Shown here in pieces: positions 1 to 7,147 of a stretch of DNA of 50,669 nucleotides. The DNA is from an uncultured Planctomycetaceae bacterium (GTDB lineage Bacteria; Planctomycetota; Planctomycetia; Pirellulales; Thermoguttaceae). The stretch spans positions 1 to 50,669 of the forward strand of contig CAMJTU010000030.1 of assembly GCA_946408825.1 (NCBI GenBank), given 5' to 3'. Positions within the stretch are counted from its first letter, which is position 1. Each line of letters begins with the position of its first letter. The notes beneath the pieces were generated by a model, which worked only from the letters and a program-made list of their open reading frames with translations, was not told the DNA's origin and did not search any database. Both the position numbers and the translations under genes were made by a program.

Positions 1-901
1 GATTAATTTCAATGATAACGATACGATCTGTCTCAGGATCGTGGGCAAACTGGACGTTTGTTCCACCGATTACGCCTATGCGTTCAACGATTTTATAGGC
101 GTAATTTTGAAGTTTTTTCTGAATCTCTGGACTGATGGTAAGCATCGGCGCCGTGCAGAAAGAATCGCCCGTATGGACCCCCATCGGATCCACGTTTTCT
201 ATGAAGCAGACTGTAATAAGTTTATTGTTTGCATCGCGAACAACTTCTAATTCTAATTCCTCCCAACCAACAACCGACTCTTCGATAAGAACTTCAGTTA
301 CAAGGCTGGCAGCTAGCCCTCGTGAAACAATGGTACGAAATTCTTCAAGGTTATAACAAATTCCGCCGCCTGTACCGCCCATCGTGTATGCTGGGCGAAC
401 AACAACTGGAAAACCAAGTTTCTCCGCAATGGCTTCAGCCTCTTCAAGAGTTCGCGCAATTTCACTCCTTGGCGTTTCAATACCAAGTTCTTTCATCGTA
501 TTTTTGAACTCTTGCCGATCCTCGCCTCGTTCAATTGCATCTAATTGAACTCCGATAACCTTTACTTCGTACTTATCGAGTACGCCGGCTTTTTGAAGCG
601 CGGTTGCAAGGTTCAACGCAGATTGTCCTCCAAGATTGGGAAGCAAGGCATCTGGCCGTTCTTTTTCGATGATACGTTCAAGTGATTGAACTGTTAGAGG
701 CTCAATATAAGTGGCGTCGGCCATGACGGTATCCGTCATGATTGTCGCTGGATTGGAATTAACCAGGACAATCTTGTATCCAAGCTCACGCAAAGCTTTA
801 CACGCCTGAGTTCCCGAATAGTCAAACTCACAAGCTTGACCAATCACGATAGGACCGGAACCAATAATCAGAACTTTTTTAACGTCTTTGCGACATGCCA
901 T
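1..901 (-). CDS. carB: Carbamoyl-phosphate synthase large subunit, N-terminal part (runs off the window)
   Basis: This is the first 300 codons of the large subunit that makes carbamoyl phosphate from ammonia, bicarbonate and 2 ATP for pyrimidine and arginine synthesis. The N-terminus MACRKDVKKVLIIGSGPIVI is the classic pre-ATP-grasp start. It is followed by GQACEFDYSGTQACKALRE, then by VLVNSNPATIMTD near residue 46, and by the first ATP-grasp domain with VVRPAYTMGGTGGG near residue 132 and EELELEVVRD near residue 211. The ATG at 901 is supported by a TAAGGAG Shine-Dalgarno sequence about 9 bases upstream. The reading frame is open to the window edge, so the second half lies outside. A promoter at 930-958 gives it a short leader. 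Identification is certain; only the 3' end is missing. Confidence 0.97.
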   Translation of the reverse strand, partial: MACRKDVKKVLIIGSGPIVIGQACEFDYSGTQACKALRELGYKIVLVNSNPATIMTDTVMADATYIEPLTVQSLERIIEKERPDALLPNLGGQSALNLATALQKAGVLDKYEVKVIGVQLDAIERGEDRQEFKNTMKELGIETPRSEIARTLEEAEAIAEKLGFPVVVRPAYTMGGTGGGICYNLEEFRTIVSRGLAASLVTEVLIEESVVGWEELELEVVRDANNKLITVCFIENVDPMGVHTGDSFCTAPMLTISPEIQKKLQNYAYKIVERIGVIGGTNVQFAHDPETDRIVIIEIN

Positions 902-929
902 CTTATATCTCCTTACCAATGAACGTCAT

Positions 930-958
930 TTAAAAAAGCACGCTATGATCAATGTCAA
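930..958 (-). promoter_or_regulatory. Probable promoter of carB
   Basis: On the minus strand there is a perfect -35 TTGACA (953-958), a 17-base spacer, and a -10-like TTTTAA (930-935). The predicted start lies about 20 bases before the carB ATG. The -35 is perfect but the -10 is poor, so confidence is moderate. It matters because it would separate carB from the RNA gene upstream. Confidence 0.45.
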
Positions 959-1029
959 ATTTAACGCACACGGCGAGCTATGGCTAACTGCATATTCCGA
1001 TTAGAACGTTGACTCATAAAAGTACACAT

Positions 1030-1086
1030 AAAAAAACGCTCCCGAACACGATCTCCATCGTCAGAAGTTCGCGTTTCAAGAGCGTT
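1030..1086 (-). terminator. Intrinsic terminator-like hairpin ending the structured RNA
   Basis: Minus strand: AACGCTC pairs with GAGCGTT (1080-1086 with 1035-1041). Inside are CGAAC/GTTCG and ACGAT/ATCGT helices. Seven T residues follow directly (1036-1030). The outer stem overlaps the 3' arm of the RNA's closing stem. Confidence 0.6.
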
Positions 1087-1226
1087 CGGAGACTTATATC
1101 TCGCGACGCAAAATCAAAAAGAACGTCGCGAAGCATCTCAATATGTTTGCATTTTTACGAAGTTGGGACGTTTTCAGCGTCTAATCTGTTTATGCTGCAA
1201 ATCGAAACCGACTTGCTTGAAATCGC
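1030..1226 (-). ncRNA. Structured RNA of about 197 nt with its own promoter and terminator; family unknown
   Basis: A strong promoter (1231-1258) precedes this stretch and an intrinsic-terminator-like hairpin with a 7-T tail ends it at about 1030. No convincing reading frame lies between. Pairings I can see on the minus strand are: closing stem P1, 5' GCG-A-TTTCAAG with CTTGAAACGC (1226-1215 with 1080-1071); P2, TTTGCA with TGCAAA (1201-1196 with 1151-1146), enclosing a small GACG/CGTC hairpin (1181-1178 with 1170-1167); P3, TCGCGACG with CGTCGCGA (about 1132-1125 with 1109-1102); and the terminator stem AACGCTC/GAGCGTT (1086-1080 with 1041-1035) with inner helices. P1 and the terminator stem exclude one another. 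The length resembles 6S RNA, but a multibranch shape is not the usual 6S rod. It could be an independent sRNA or a cis leader of carB, 125 bases downstream. Confidence 0.55.
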
Positions 1227-1230
1227 GCCC

Positions 1231-1258
1231 ATTATAAGACGCCCCGTTAAGCCGTCAA
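1231..1258 (-). promoter_or_regulatory. Strong sigma70-type promoter of the structured RNA
   Basis: Minus strand: -35 TTGACG (1253-1258), 16-base spacer, consensus -10 TATAAT (1231-1236). The expected start is at G1226 or G1224, which is exactly where the 5' arm of the RNA's closing stem begins. No gene starts within 300 bases downstream. Confidence 0.7.
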
Positions 1259-1393
1259 CACAAGAGTCTAAAAAATAACTTCAAGGACAGAAGAAAGAGT
1301 CGGCAATACGTTCCTAAGAAATACAGCCCGAGTCAACAACGATTTCTTCACTCGAGAATATAATTACCACGACTATTGACGTCTGTAAAACGC

Positions 1394-1444
1394 AAAAAAA
1401 ATGACCGTTCATGGACTAGCTGTCGATTACTCCACGAACGGTCA
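1394..1444 (-). terminator. Intrinsic terminator of leuS
   Basis: Minus strand: a 14-base stem with minor mismatch (arms 1431-1444 and 1402-1415, core TGACCGTTC/GAACGGTCA), a 15-base loop and a run of T residues (1401-1394). It lies about 45 bases after the leuS stop codon. Confidence 0.85.
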
Positions 1445-1487
1445 AGCGTTTCAATCGCTTTCGTGCAAAGAAAAAATTTGAAACTCG

Positions 1488-4349
1488 TTACTTAACAACC
1501 AAATTAACCATCTTTCCCGGAATAATGATTTTTTTCACGACCGTTTTTCCTGCAACAAGCGAAGCGATCTTACTATCGCCCAAAGCTGCTGTTTCAATTG
1601 TCAGGGCGTCGGCGTCAACCGGAAGTTCCAAACGAGAACGTAATTTACCGTTTATCTGAACTGGAATGACAACTTTACTCTCTTTGAGTACTTCTTCGTT
1701 CCAAGTAGGCCAGGGTTCGTATGCAAGCGTTTTACTACAGCCTAAGATACTCCACAACTCTTCTGAGATGTGAGGCGCGAAGGGCGATAGGAGTAAGATA
1801 AACATCTTCATCGCGTTTTTGGGACGAACAGTTTCTCGACTAAAGAAATTCACAAATTCCATCATGCGTGCGATCGCAGTGTTATAAGATAAGTTTTTAA
1901 TATCTTCGGTAACTGCCTTAATCGTCTTATGAAGAATTCGATTCTGTTCTGCATTAGGCATAACGTCTTGAACGGCTTCATTGATAGCAGAGGAATCCGG
2001 ATCAGGAACGACAATCATTCGCCAAACTCTATCTAAGAAACCACGAACGCCATTAACGCCGTCTTGATTCCAAGGTTTCACTGCCTCTAGAGGCCCCATA
2101 AACATTTCATAAAGACGCAATGAGTCCGCGCCGTACTGCTCGACAACGTCGTCTGGATTGATGACGTTGCCTCGGCTCTTAGACATTTTTTCGGATTTCC
2201 CCAAAACAACAATCGAAGCGTCGGAGATTAGTACGTAGCTATCGCCACTTTTACCAATATTCTTTGAGTCAATTTTAACCGAATTTAGGGGCGTCCCGTC
2301 AGTTTTTAGCGTCGCGCAACCTTGTTTGTCGACTTCAACGTCACGAGCGGAAACCCATTCGCCCGAAGATGTTTGGAATCCTGTATACTCCATTTCTCCG
2401 AGTATCATGCCTTGATTGACAAGTCGTTGAAAAGGTTCCTTGGTCGAAACATATCCATAATCGTAAAGAATCTTGTGCCAAAAACGGGCATAAAGCAGGT
2501 GCAAGACGGCATGTTCGGCGCCGCCGACATAAAGATCGACAGGAGCCCAAGCCCTTTCAATTTCAGGGTCGACAAACATTTCTTCATTATGAGGATCGAG
2601 ATAACGCAAATAATACCAGCAAGATCCTGCCCATTGAGGCATCGTGTTTGTTTCGCGTTTGTATTTTCTACCATTGCGTTCAACATAAAGCCAGTCGGCC
2701 GGCGCGCTTTCAAGAGGCGGTTCCGGCGAATGCTTTTCAGCGTCAAAGGCAACTCCCTGCGGAAGATCAAGAGGAAGTTCCGATGGTTCAAGAGGTAAGA
2801 CAACGCCATTGGGGGTTCCATTCTCATCGAGTTCACGTAACAACGGGAACGGTTCGCCCCAGAAATGTTGGCGACTAAAAAGCCAATCACGAAGCTTATA
2901 GTTGACGGTTTTTCGTCCCAAACCAGCTTTTGCAAGCCTATCGGTTATTAATCGTTTAAACTCGACGGTCGGCGTTCCGTCAAATTCGCCGCTATTGACG
3001 GCAACGCCAGTTTCCGTAAAAGCTTCATTAAGCTTTGCGACTTCTTCTGCCGAAAAAGAAGAGTTTGAAGCAGGCGCAACAACCTGAATGATTGGTAAGT
3101 CAAACTGTTTGGCAAAGTCAAAATCTCGGACGTCGTGCGCAGGAACTGCCATGATTGCTCCCGTACCGTACGAAGCCAAAACATAATCGGCGATCCAGAT
3201 TGGAATTTGTCGACCATTAACCGGATTGATTGCATAAGAACCGGTAAAAACACCCGTTTTTTCTTTGGCGAGATCTGTACGATCAAGATCTGACTTAAAA
3301 GACGCCTGACGTCGATATTCTTCAACAGACGTCTTTTGTTCTTCTGTTGTAAGCCTTTTAACAGCACTATGTTCTGGAGCTATAACCATATAAGACGCGC
3401 CATACAAAGTGTCTGGTCGCGTAGTAAAAACGCGCAGGACATTGTCGTTTGGTTTACGGGTAAATCCCGATTGACGTCTTTGATCTTTCCACGTCTCAAA
3501 TTCTTCAGGGGGGCCAATAAAGAAGTCGACTTCTGCGCCTTCACTCCGACCGATCCAATTGCGCTGGAGAGTTTTTACACTCTCAGACCATTGCAAACCT
3601 TCAAGATCCTCTTCCAGACGATCTGCATACGCGGTAATGCGGAGCATCCACTGTCGGAGCGGCATACGCATTACGGGATACCCCCCACGTTCGCTTACGC
3701 CGCCGACGACCTCTTCGTTAGCAAGAACCGTACCGAGTTCTGGGCACCAATTAACTGGCGCTTCAACTTGATAAGCAAGACGATGATCGTCTTGATATTG
3801 ACGTATGGCTTTCTCCCCTTCAGATCTAACGTCGTCTGGAATAGGGAGTTCGGAAATCGGACGAGCTCGTTTTTGTTCCTTGTCATACCAAGAGTTATAG
3901 ATTATAAGGAAGATACGTTGCGTCCAACGGAAATAATTGACGTCAGTTGTCGCTAATTCGCGATCCCAGTCATAGCTAAAACCTAAAGCATGAAGTTGAC
4001 GACGGAAATTAGCTATGTTTTTTTCTGTTGTAAGACGAGGATGAATTCCAGTTTTTTTAGCATGTTGCTCTGCGGGTAAACCGAAGGCGTCCCATCCCAT
4101 CGGATGCATAACGGCAAAACCGTTCATGCGCATGAAGCGACAGTAGACGTCAGTAGCCGTATAACCTTCAGGATGACCAACGTGTAACCCTTGCGCACTC
4201 GGATATGGAAACATATCTAAAACGTAAACTTTTTTACCTTCAGAATTTCCAGGAAGATCGCTTGGAAGACGCGGGGTGGCAAAGGTTTTATTATCTTCCC
4301 AATACTTACGCCACTTGGCCTCAATAACAGCGGGATTATATCGCGACAT
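1488..4349 (-). CDS. leuS: Leucyl-tRNA synthetase
   Basis: Class Ia aminoacyl-tRNA synthetase charging tRNA-Leu with leucine in the cytoplasm. The 953-residue frame has the HIGH signature as HVGH (residues 56-59, in [14 protein letters not shown]), the connective-peptide editing domain with the threonine-rich [15 protein letters not shown], the HFWGEPFP and [14 protein letters not shown] elements typical of LeuRS, and the KMSKS loop ([15 protein letters not shown]). The C-terminal anticodon-binding region follows ([12 protein letters not shown]). The length is somewhat above the bacterial norm (about 860) because of insertions; planctomycetal LeuRS is often this long. The Shine-Dalgarno sequence is weak. 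It is transcribed alone and has a strong terminator. No T-box leader is seen. Confidence 0.98.
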   Translation of the reverse strand: MSRYNPAVIEAKWRKYWEDNKTFATPRLPSDLPGNSEGKKVYVLDMFPYPSAQGLHVGHPEGYTATDVYCRFMRMNGFAVMHPMGWDAFGLPAEQHAKKTGIHPRLTTEKNIANFRRQLHALGFSYDWDRELATTDVNYFRWTQRIFLIIYNSWYDKEQKRARPISELPIPDDVRSEGEKAIRQYQDDHRLAYQVEAPVNWCPELGTVLANEEVVGGVSERGGYPVMRMPLRQWMLRITAYADRLEEDLEGLQWSESVKTLQRNWIGRSEGAEVDFFIGPPEEFETWKDQRRQSGFTRKPNDNVLRVFTTRPDTLYGASYMVIAPEHSAVKRLTTEEQKTSVEEYRRQASFKSDLDRTDLAKEKTGVFTGSYAINPVNGRQIPIWIADYVLASYGTGAIMAVPAHDVRDFDFAKQFDLPIIQVVAPASNSSFSAEEVAKLNEAFTETGVAVNSGEFDGTPTVEFKRLITDRLAKAGLGRKTVNYKLRDWLFSRQHFWGEPFPLLRELDENGTPNGVVLPLEPSELPLDLPQGVAFDAEKHSPEPPLESAPADWLYVERNGRKYKRETNTMPQWAGSCWYYLRYLDPHNEEMFVDPEIERAWAPVDLYVGGAEHAVLHLLYARFWHKILYDYGYVSTKEPFQRLVNQGMILGEMEYTGFQTSSGEWVSARDVEVDKQGCATLKTDGTPLNSVKIDSKNIGKSGDSYVLISDASIVVLGKSEKMSKSRGNVINPDDVVEQYGADSLRLYEMFMGPLEAVKPWNQDGVNGVRGFLDRVWRMIVVPDPDSSAINEAVQDVMPNAEQNRILHKTIKAVTEDIKNLSYNTAIARMMEFVNFFSRETVRPKNAMKMFILLLSPFAPHISEELWSILGCSKTLAYEPWPTWNEEVLKESKVVIPVQINGKLRSRLELPVDADALTIETAALGDSKIASLVAGKTVVKKIIIPGKMVNLVVK

Positions 4350-4686
4350 GTTTACTACTCTGAAATTGTGTGAATAAAATGAAAATGACTAAAGCAATAA
4401 AATGTGAAAGAATACGACTCGCGCTATGGAAGTCATAGAGGGTATGAGACGTATGCTTCAAATAGGACTCAATAGTTTCCCTAAACCTTTCAATTTACTG
4501 ATAGACTTTTCAGTACAATAGTTTGCAACTTGGGCGCCCTCAATATTTTTACCGTTGCCGTGGTAAACTGAATGTTAGAAGGCGATGTTGGGGGACATGA
4601 ATTCAATCAGCCCTTTTGACAACGCCTCTCCGCTTGATTATATTGAGTAGGGGATGCTCGTCCACTTATAAAAAGGAGATTTAGAG
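4350..4686. other. Divergent intergenic region, leuS / secreted esterase
   Basis: These 337 bases separate two divergent genes. The plus-strand esterase promoter is clear (4616-4644). No comparably good leuS promoter could be picked; several TTG hexamers lack a convincing partner. No RNA structure or reading frame of note is visible. Confidence 0.5.
4616..4644 (+). promoter_or_regulatory. Promoter of the secreted esterase gene
   Basis: Perfect -35 TTGACA (4616-4621), 17-base spacer, -10 TATATT (4639-4644). The predicted start at about 4651 leaves a leader of about 36 bases that contains AAGGAG before the ATG at 4687. Confidence 0.75.
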
Positions 4687-5523
4687 ATGAAATATTTTTT
4701 TTCATTTGGACTATTTGTGTTCGTTGCGTGCTTGACAGGAGTTGTTTTTTCTCCGAATCTTTCCGCGCAAACACCTAGCGATTCTTCGCATTTACCTGTT
4801 GCTGGCAAACTCGTCGAAATGTCTGCCAAACTTCCAACGCCACTTAATAGACAGTTTTTTGGAGGCAATGACGAACTTGACGAACAGAAGACAGAGGACA
4901 TTGGATTCCAATTTTTCCTGCCTTCTAACGAGTCTGCCAAGACTGACGCCGGCTACCCGCTCCTTCTTTTTCTCCATGGAATAGGAGAGCGAGGAAACGA
5001 TTTGGAAAAGCTTAAAGTCTACGGACCGACAAAAATCTGTTCTGATCCAGAAAAAGCTTCGAAATGGCCTTTCATTCTTGTCGCTCCCCAATGTCCCGAT
5101 TCTCACTTCTGGTCAGCGGCTCAACTCCGGCTTCTCGTTGAAAAAATCTGTAGCGATTACCCGGTTGATAAAAGCCGTATTTACGTTACGGGACTCTCTA
5201 TGGGAGGATTTGGAACTTGGTCAATACTTGCATCATGGCCTGAACTAGTTGCGGCAGCCGCTCCTATTTGTGGGGGTGGCGATCCTAAACTCGCCCATAA
5301 AATGGCACACACGCCAATTTGGGTTTTTCACGGTGAAAAAGACCCCCTTGTTCCTTCTAAGGCGTCCAAAGATATGGTTACAGCCTTAGAAAATGTTGGT
5401 AACAAAGATGTTACATTAACAATCTATCCAAATGTCGGTCATGATAGTTGGACAAAAGCTTATGCGGATCCACGCCTTTACGAATGGTTCCTTTCCAAAA
5501 AACTAGCGTTGCCTCAGGAGTAA
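4687..5523 (+). CDS. Secreted alpha/beta-hydrolase, PHB-depolymerase/feruloyl-esterase-like
   Basis: A 278-residue exported esterase. Residues 1-27 form a Sec signal peptide ending SLSAQ/NLSAQ-like before TPSD. The alpha/beta-hydrolase core has an oxyanion-hole element LLFLHGIGERGND (residues 93-104), the nucleophile elbow GLSMGG with Ser171, an acid at Asp219 in HGEKDPLVP and His252 in NVGHDSW, so the triad is complete and in canonical order. The family (LpqC/poly-hydroxybutyrate-depolymerase-like, often annotated phospholipase/carboxylesterase) includes enzymes that cut ester side chains from plant polysaccharides; the actual substrate cannot be read. It has its own promoter, a good AAGGAG site and a hairpin downstream. 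It lies in the same direction as the next gene but with a 245-base gap. Confidence 0.85.
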   Translation: MKYFFSFGLFVFVACLTGVVFSPNLSAQTPSDSSHLPVAGKLVEMSAKLPTPLNRQFFGGNDELDEQKTEDIGFQFFLPSNESAKTDAGYPLLLFLHGIGERGNDLEKLKVYGPTKICSDPEKASKWPFILVAPQCPDSHFWSAAQLRLLVEKICSDYPVDKSRIYVTGLSMGGFGTWSILASWPELVAAAAPICGGGDPKLAHKMAHTPIWVFHGEKDPLVPSKASKDMVTALENVGNKDVTLTIYPNVGHDSWTKAYADPRLYEWFLSKKLALPQE

Positions 5524-5563
5524 ACTTTCTCTCGTCCTTTCAAAAAAGCGCAGCATACTAGGG

Positions 5564-5594
5564 TGATAAGCGCTGTGTTTAACCTCGCTTATCA
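5564..5594 (+). terminator. Stem-loop after the esterase gene
   Basis: Nine-base perfect stem TGATAAGCG/CGCTTATCA (5564-5572 with 5586-5594) with a 13-base loop, followed by a T-rich but interrupted stretch. It is plausible as a weak intrinsic terminator. Confidence 0.45.
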
Positions 5595-5768
5595 TCTATT
5601 ACTCTTTAAGGTTGATATGAAATTGCAACAGTGATATTATGATCTTTCGTATCTGTTTTCCTTAAGTCGTGAAAGTCCCTTTTGTGCGTATCCGTATTTG
5701 AAAAGACTTAATGCTTTGTTGCTGTCGATTGCGACATTATTTTTTTCGCTAGAGTACGATACAAGATC

Positions 5769-6998
5769 ATGGTCAACACCGCCAATTCTCATCCCCACGA
5801 TGAATTGAATCGTAATCTTAAGAACGACGCCGGCGACGTCTCGTCGTCGGCGTTTGATGGACAGACGCCTGACCCACATGCCAAGCGTCCAATCTCGCAA
5901 TCGGCAAGTTCTCCGTCTCGCTATTCCGCTTCGCCTGTACTTAAATCGCTTTCAGAAATGAAAGAGGGCGTCGAATCGGATTGTTTTGTACAACTTGTCG
6001 ACAAGGAAAAACTTCGTTCTCGAGATTTTAAATATTATTTTAAACTTATCTTTCGAGATCGGAGGAAGAGCATTCAAGCGTTTATCTGGCCTGATCATGC
6101 TTCATTTCAAGATTGTGACAAGGAATGGAACGTTGGTTCATTCTTTAAAATCCGAGGGAAAGTTGTTGAATCTAACTACGGTTCTAGACTTGAAATTCGT
6201 CGAATAAGAGAGGTTGTTCCAGAGGATATGGACGAGGGGTTCAGCCCTCGAAAATGTCGCCCTAGTTCAGAACTTCCCCCTGAAGTAATTGCAGCGACAA
6301 TACTATCTTTCGCCAATAAACAAATTGGTAAAGGACCTTTGCTCAATCTTGTTCGTCGAGTCTTTAAAGAGTATCGTTCAGAACTCTATGAATCCGCAGC
6401 TTCTAGAGTTCATCATCGAACCTATAACGGCGGCTTGCTCGAGCATACTCTCTCTGTAACAAAATTAGCGGTATCAATTTATGAACATTTCTGCATAGAG
6501 TTTCCGTGGTTGTCGGTTCGTGTTTCAAAACCGATAATTGTTGCTGGAGCGATTCTTCATGACGTCGGTAAAATTCTCGATTGTAAGACGTCGATTGTAG
6601 ATTCACAGAAAACATTAGCAGGCAACTTGATTGGTCATCAAATTCTTGGTCTTGAAATAGTCCAACGTTTTGCTACGGAAGTTCGCCTAGACGACGCCGT
6701 TAAGTACCAGTTGGAACACCTGATCCTAACCCATTCGCGCTTTCCCGATTGGGGCGCTCCTACCCCTCCCCTTACTCTTGAAGGGATGATTCTCCATTAC
6801 GCGGATTATGCCGATTCGACGTTTGTCAGCGCGATGAAAATACTGGAAGAAGACGCTTCATCTGGGGATTTGACTTTTAGAAAAGGACCTTTCGGAACTC
6901 CTCTTATGAAGTCACGACCTCTAGAAACTCATACTTCTGACCAAGGAAATAACATAATTGATAGCATTTCAAAACTTCGGAATGCGTCCGAGTCTTAG
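5769..6998 (+). CDS. YhaM-like 3'-5' exoribonuclease (OB-fold plus HD domain)
   Basis: 409 residues. After a Ser/Pro-rich, probably disordered N-terminus (about 1-60), an OB-fold nucleic-acid-binding domain spans about 70-150 (CFVQLVDKEKLRSRDFKYYF; GSFFKIRGKVVE). An HD phosphohydrolase domain follows at about 170-370, with NGGLLEHTLSV (His226), the metal-binding ILHDVGKI (His264-Asp265), GHQILG and EHLILTH, and HYADYAD near the end. This order of domains and motifs is that of the YhaM/CBF1 family, which trims RNA and single-stranded DNA 3' ends. The N-terminal extension is absent from Bacillus YhaM. No strong Shine-Dalgarno sequence is seen before the ATG. A start inside the extension (Met64, for example) is possible but would come very close to the OB-fold. 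Confidence 0.85.
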   Translation: MVNTANSHPHDELNRNLKNDAGDVSSSAFDGQTPDPHAKRPISQSASSPSRYSASPVLKSLSEMKEGVESDCFVQLVDKEKLRSRDFKYYFKLIFRDRRKSIQAFIWPDHASFQDCDKEWNVGSFFKIRGKVVESNYGSRLEIRRIREVVPEDMDEGFSPRKCRPSSELPPEVIAATILSFANKQIGKGPLLNLVRRVFKEYRSELYESAASRVHHRTYNGGLLEHTLSVTKLAVSIYEHFCIEFPWLSVRVSKPIIVAGAILHDVGKILDCKTSIVDSQKTLAGNLIGHQILGLEIVQRFATEVRLDDAVKYQLEHLILTHSRFPDWGAPTPPLTLEGMILHYADYADSTFVSAMKILEEDASSGDLTFRKGPFGTPLMKSRPLETHTSDQGNNIIDSISKLRNASES

Positions 6999-7044
6999 AA
7001 ACCGTAACACGTCCTATAACCTTGTAAAACGAAAATCTCTGAAT

Positions 7045-7074
7045 CTGACGTCGTAGATTCCGGCGAACTATAAC
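7045..7074 (+). promoter_or_regulatory. Possible promoter of the symporter gene
   Basis: -35-like CTGACG (7045-7050), 18-base spacer, -10 TATAAC (7069-7074), giving a leader of about 68 bases. A short hairpin GAATCT/AGATTC (7041-7060) overlaps the -35 and could also be the weak end of the upstream gene. Confidence 0.4.
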
Positions 7075-7147
7075 GATTTGCTTTCAATATCAAGTAACTT
7101 CGATTCCTTGCGTTCCCTCCATCCCTACTTTTGAACAGATATTGAAA

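Noticed and set aside
1009..1278. 89-codon plus-strand frame in the leuS-carB gap
   Set aside because: It lies antisense to the structured RNA, has no ribosome site and its composition is unlike the neighbouring proteins.
2322..2798. 158-codon frame opposite leuS, with others at 2405-2935 and 3336-3956
   Set aside because: They lie wholly within the certain leuS gene and show no family features.
4350..4686. T-box leader for leuS
   Set aside because: No T-box sequence or specifier/antiterminator fold is seen upstream of leuS.
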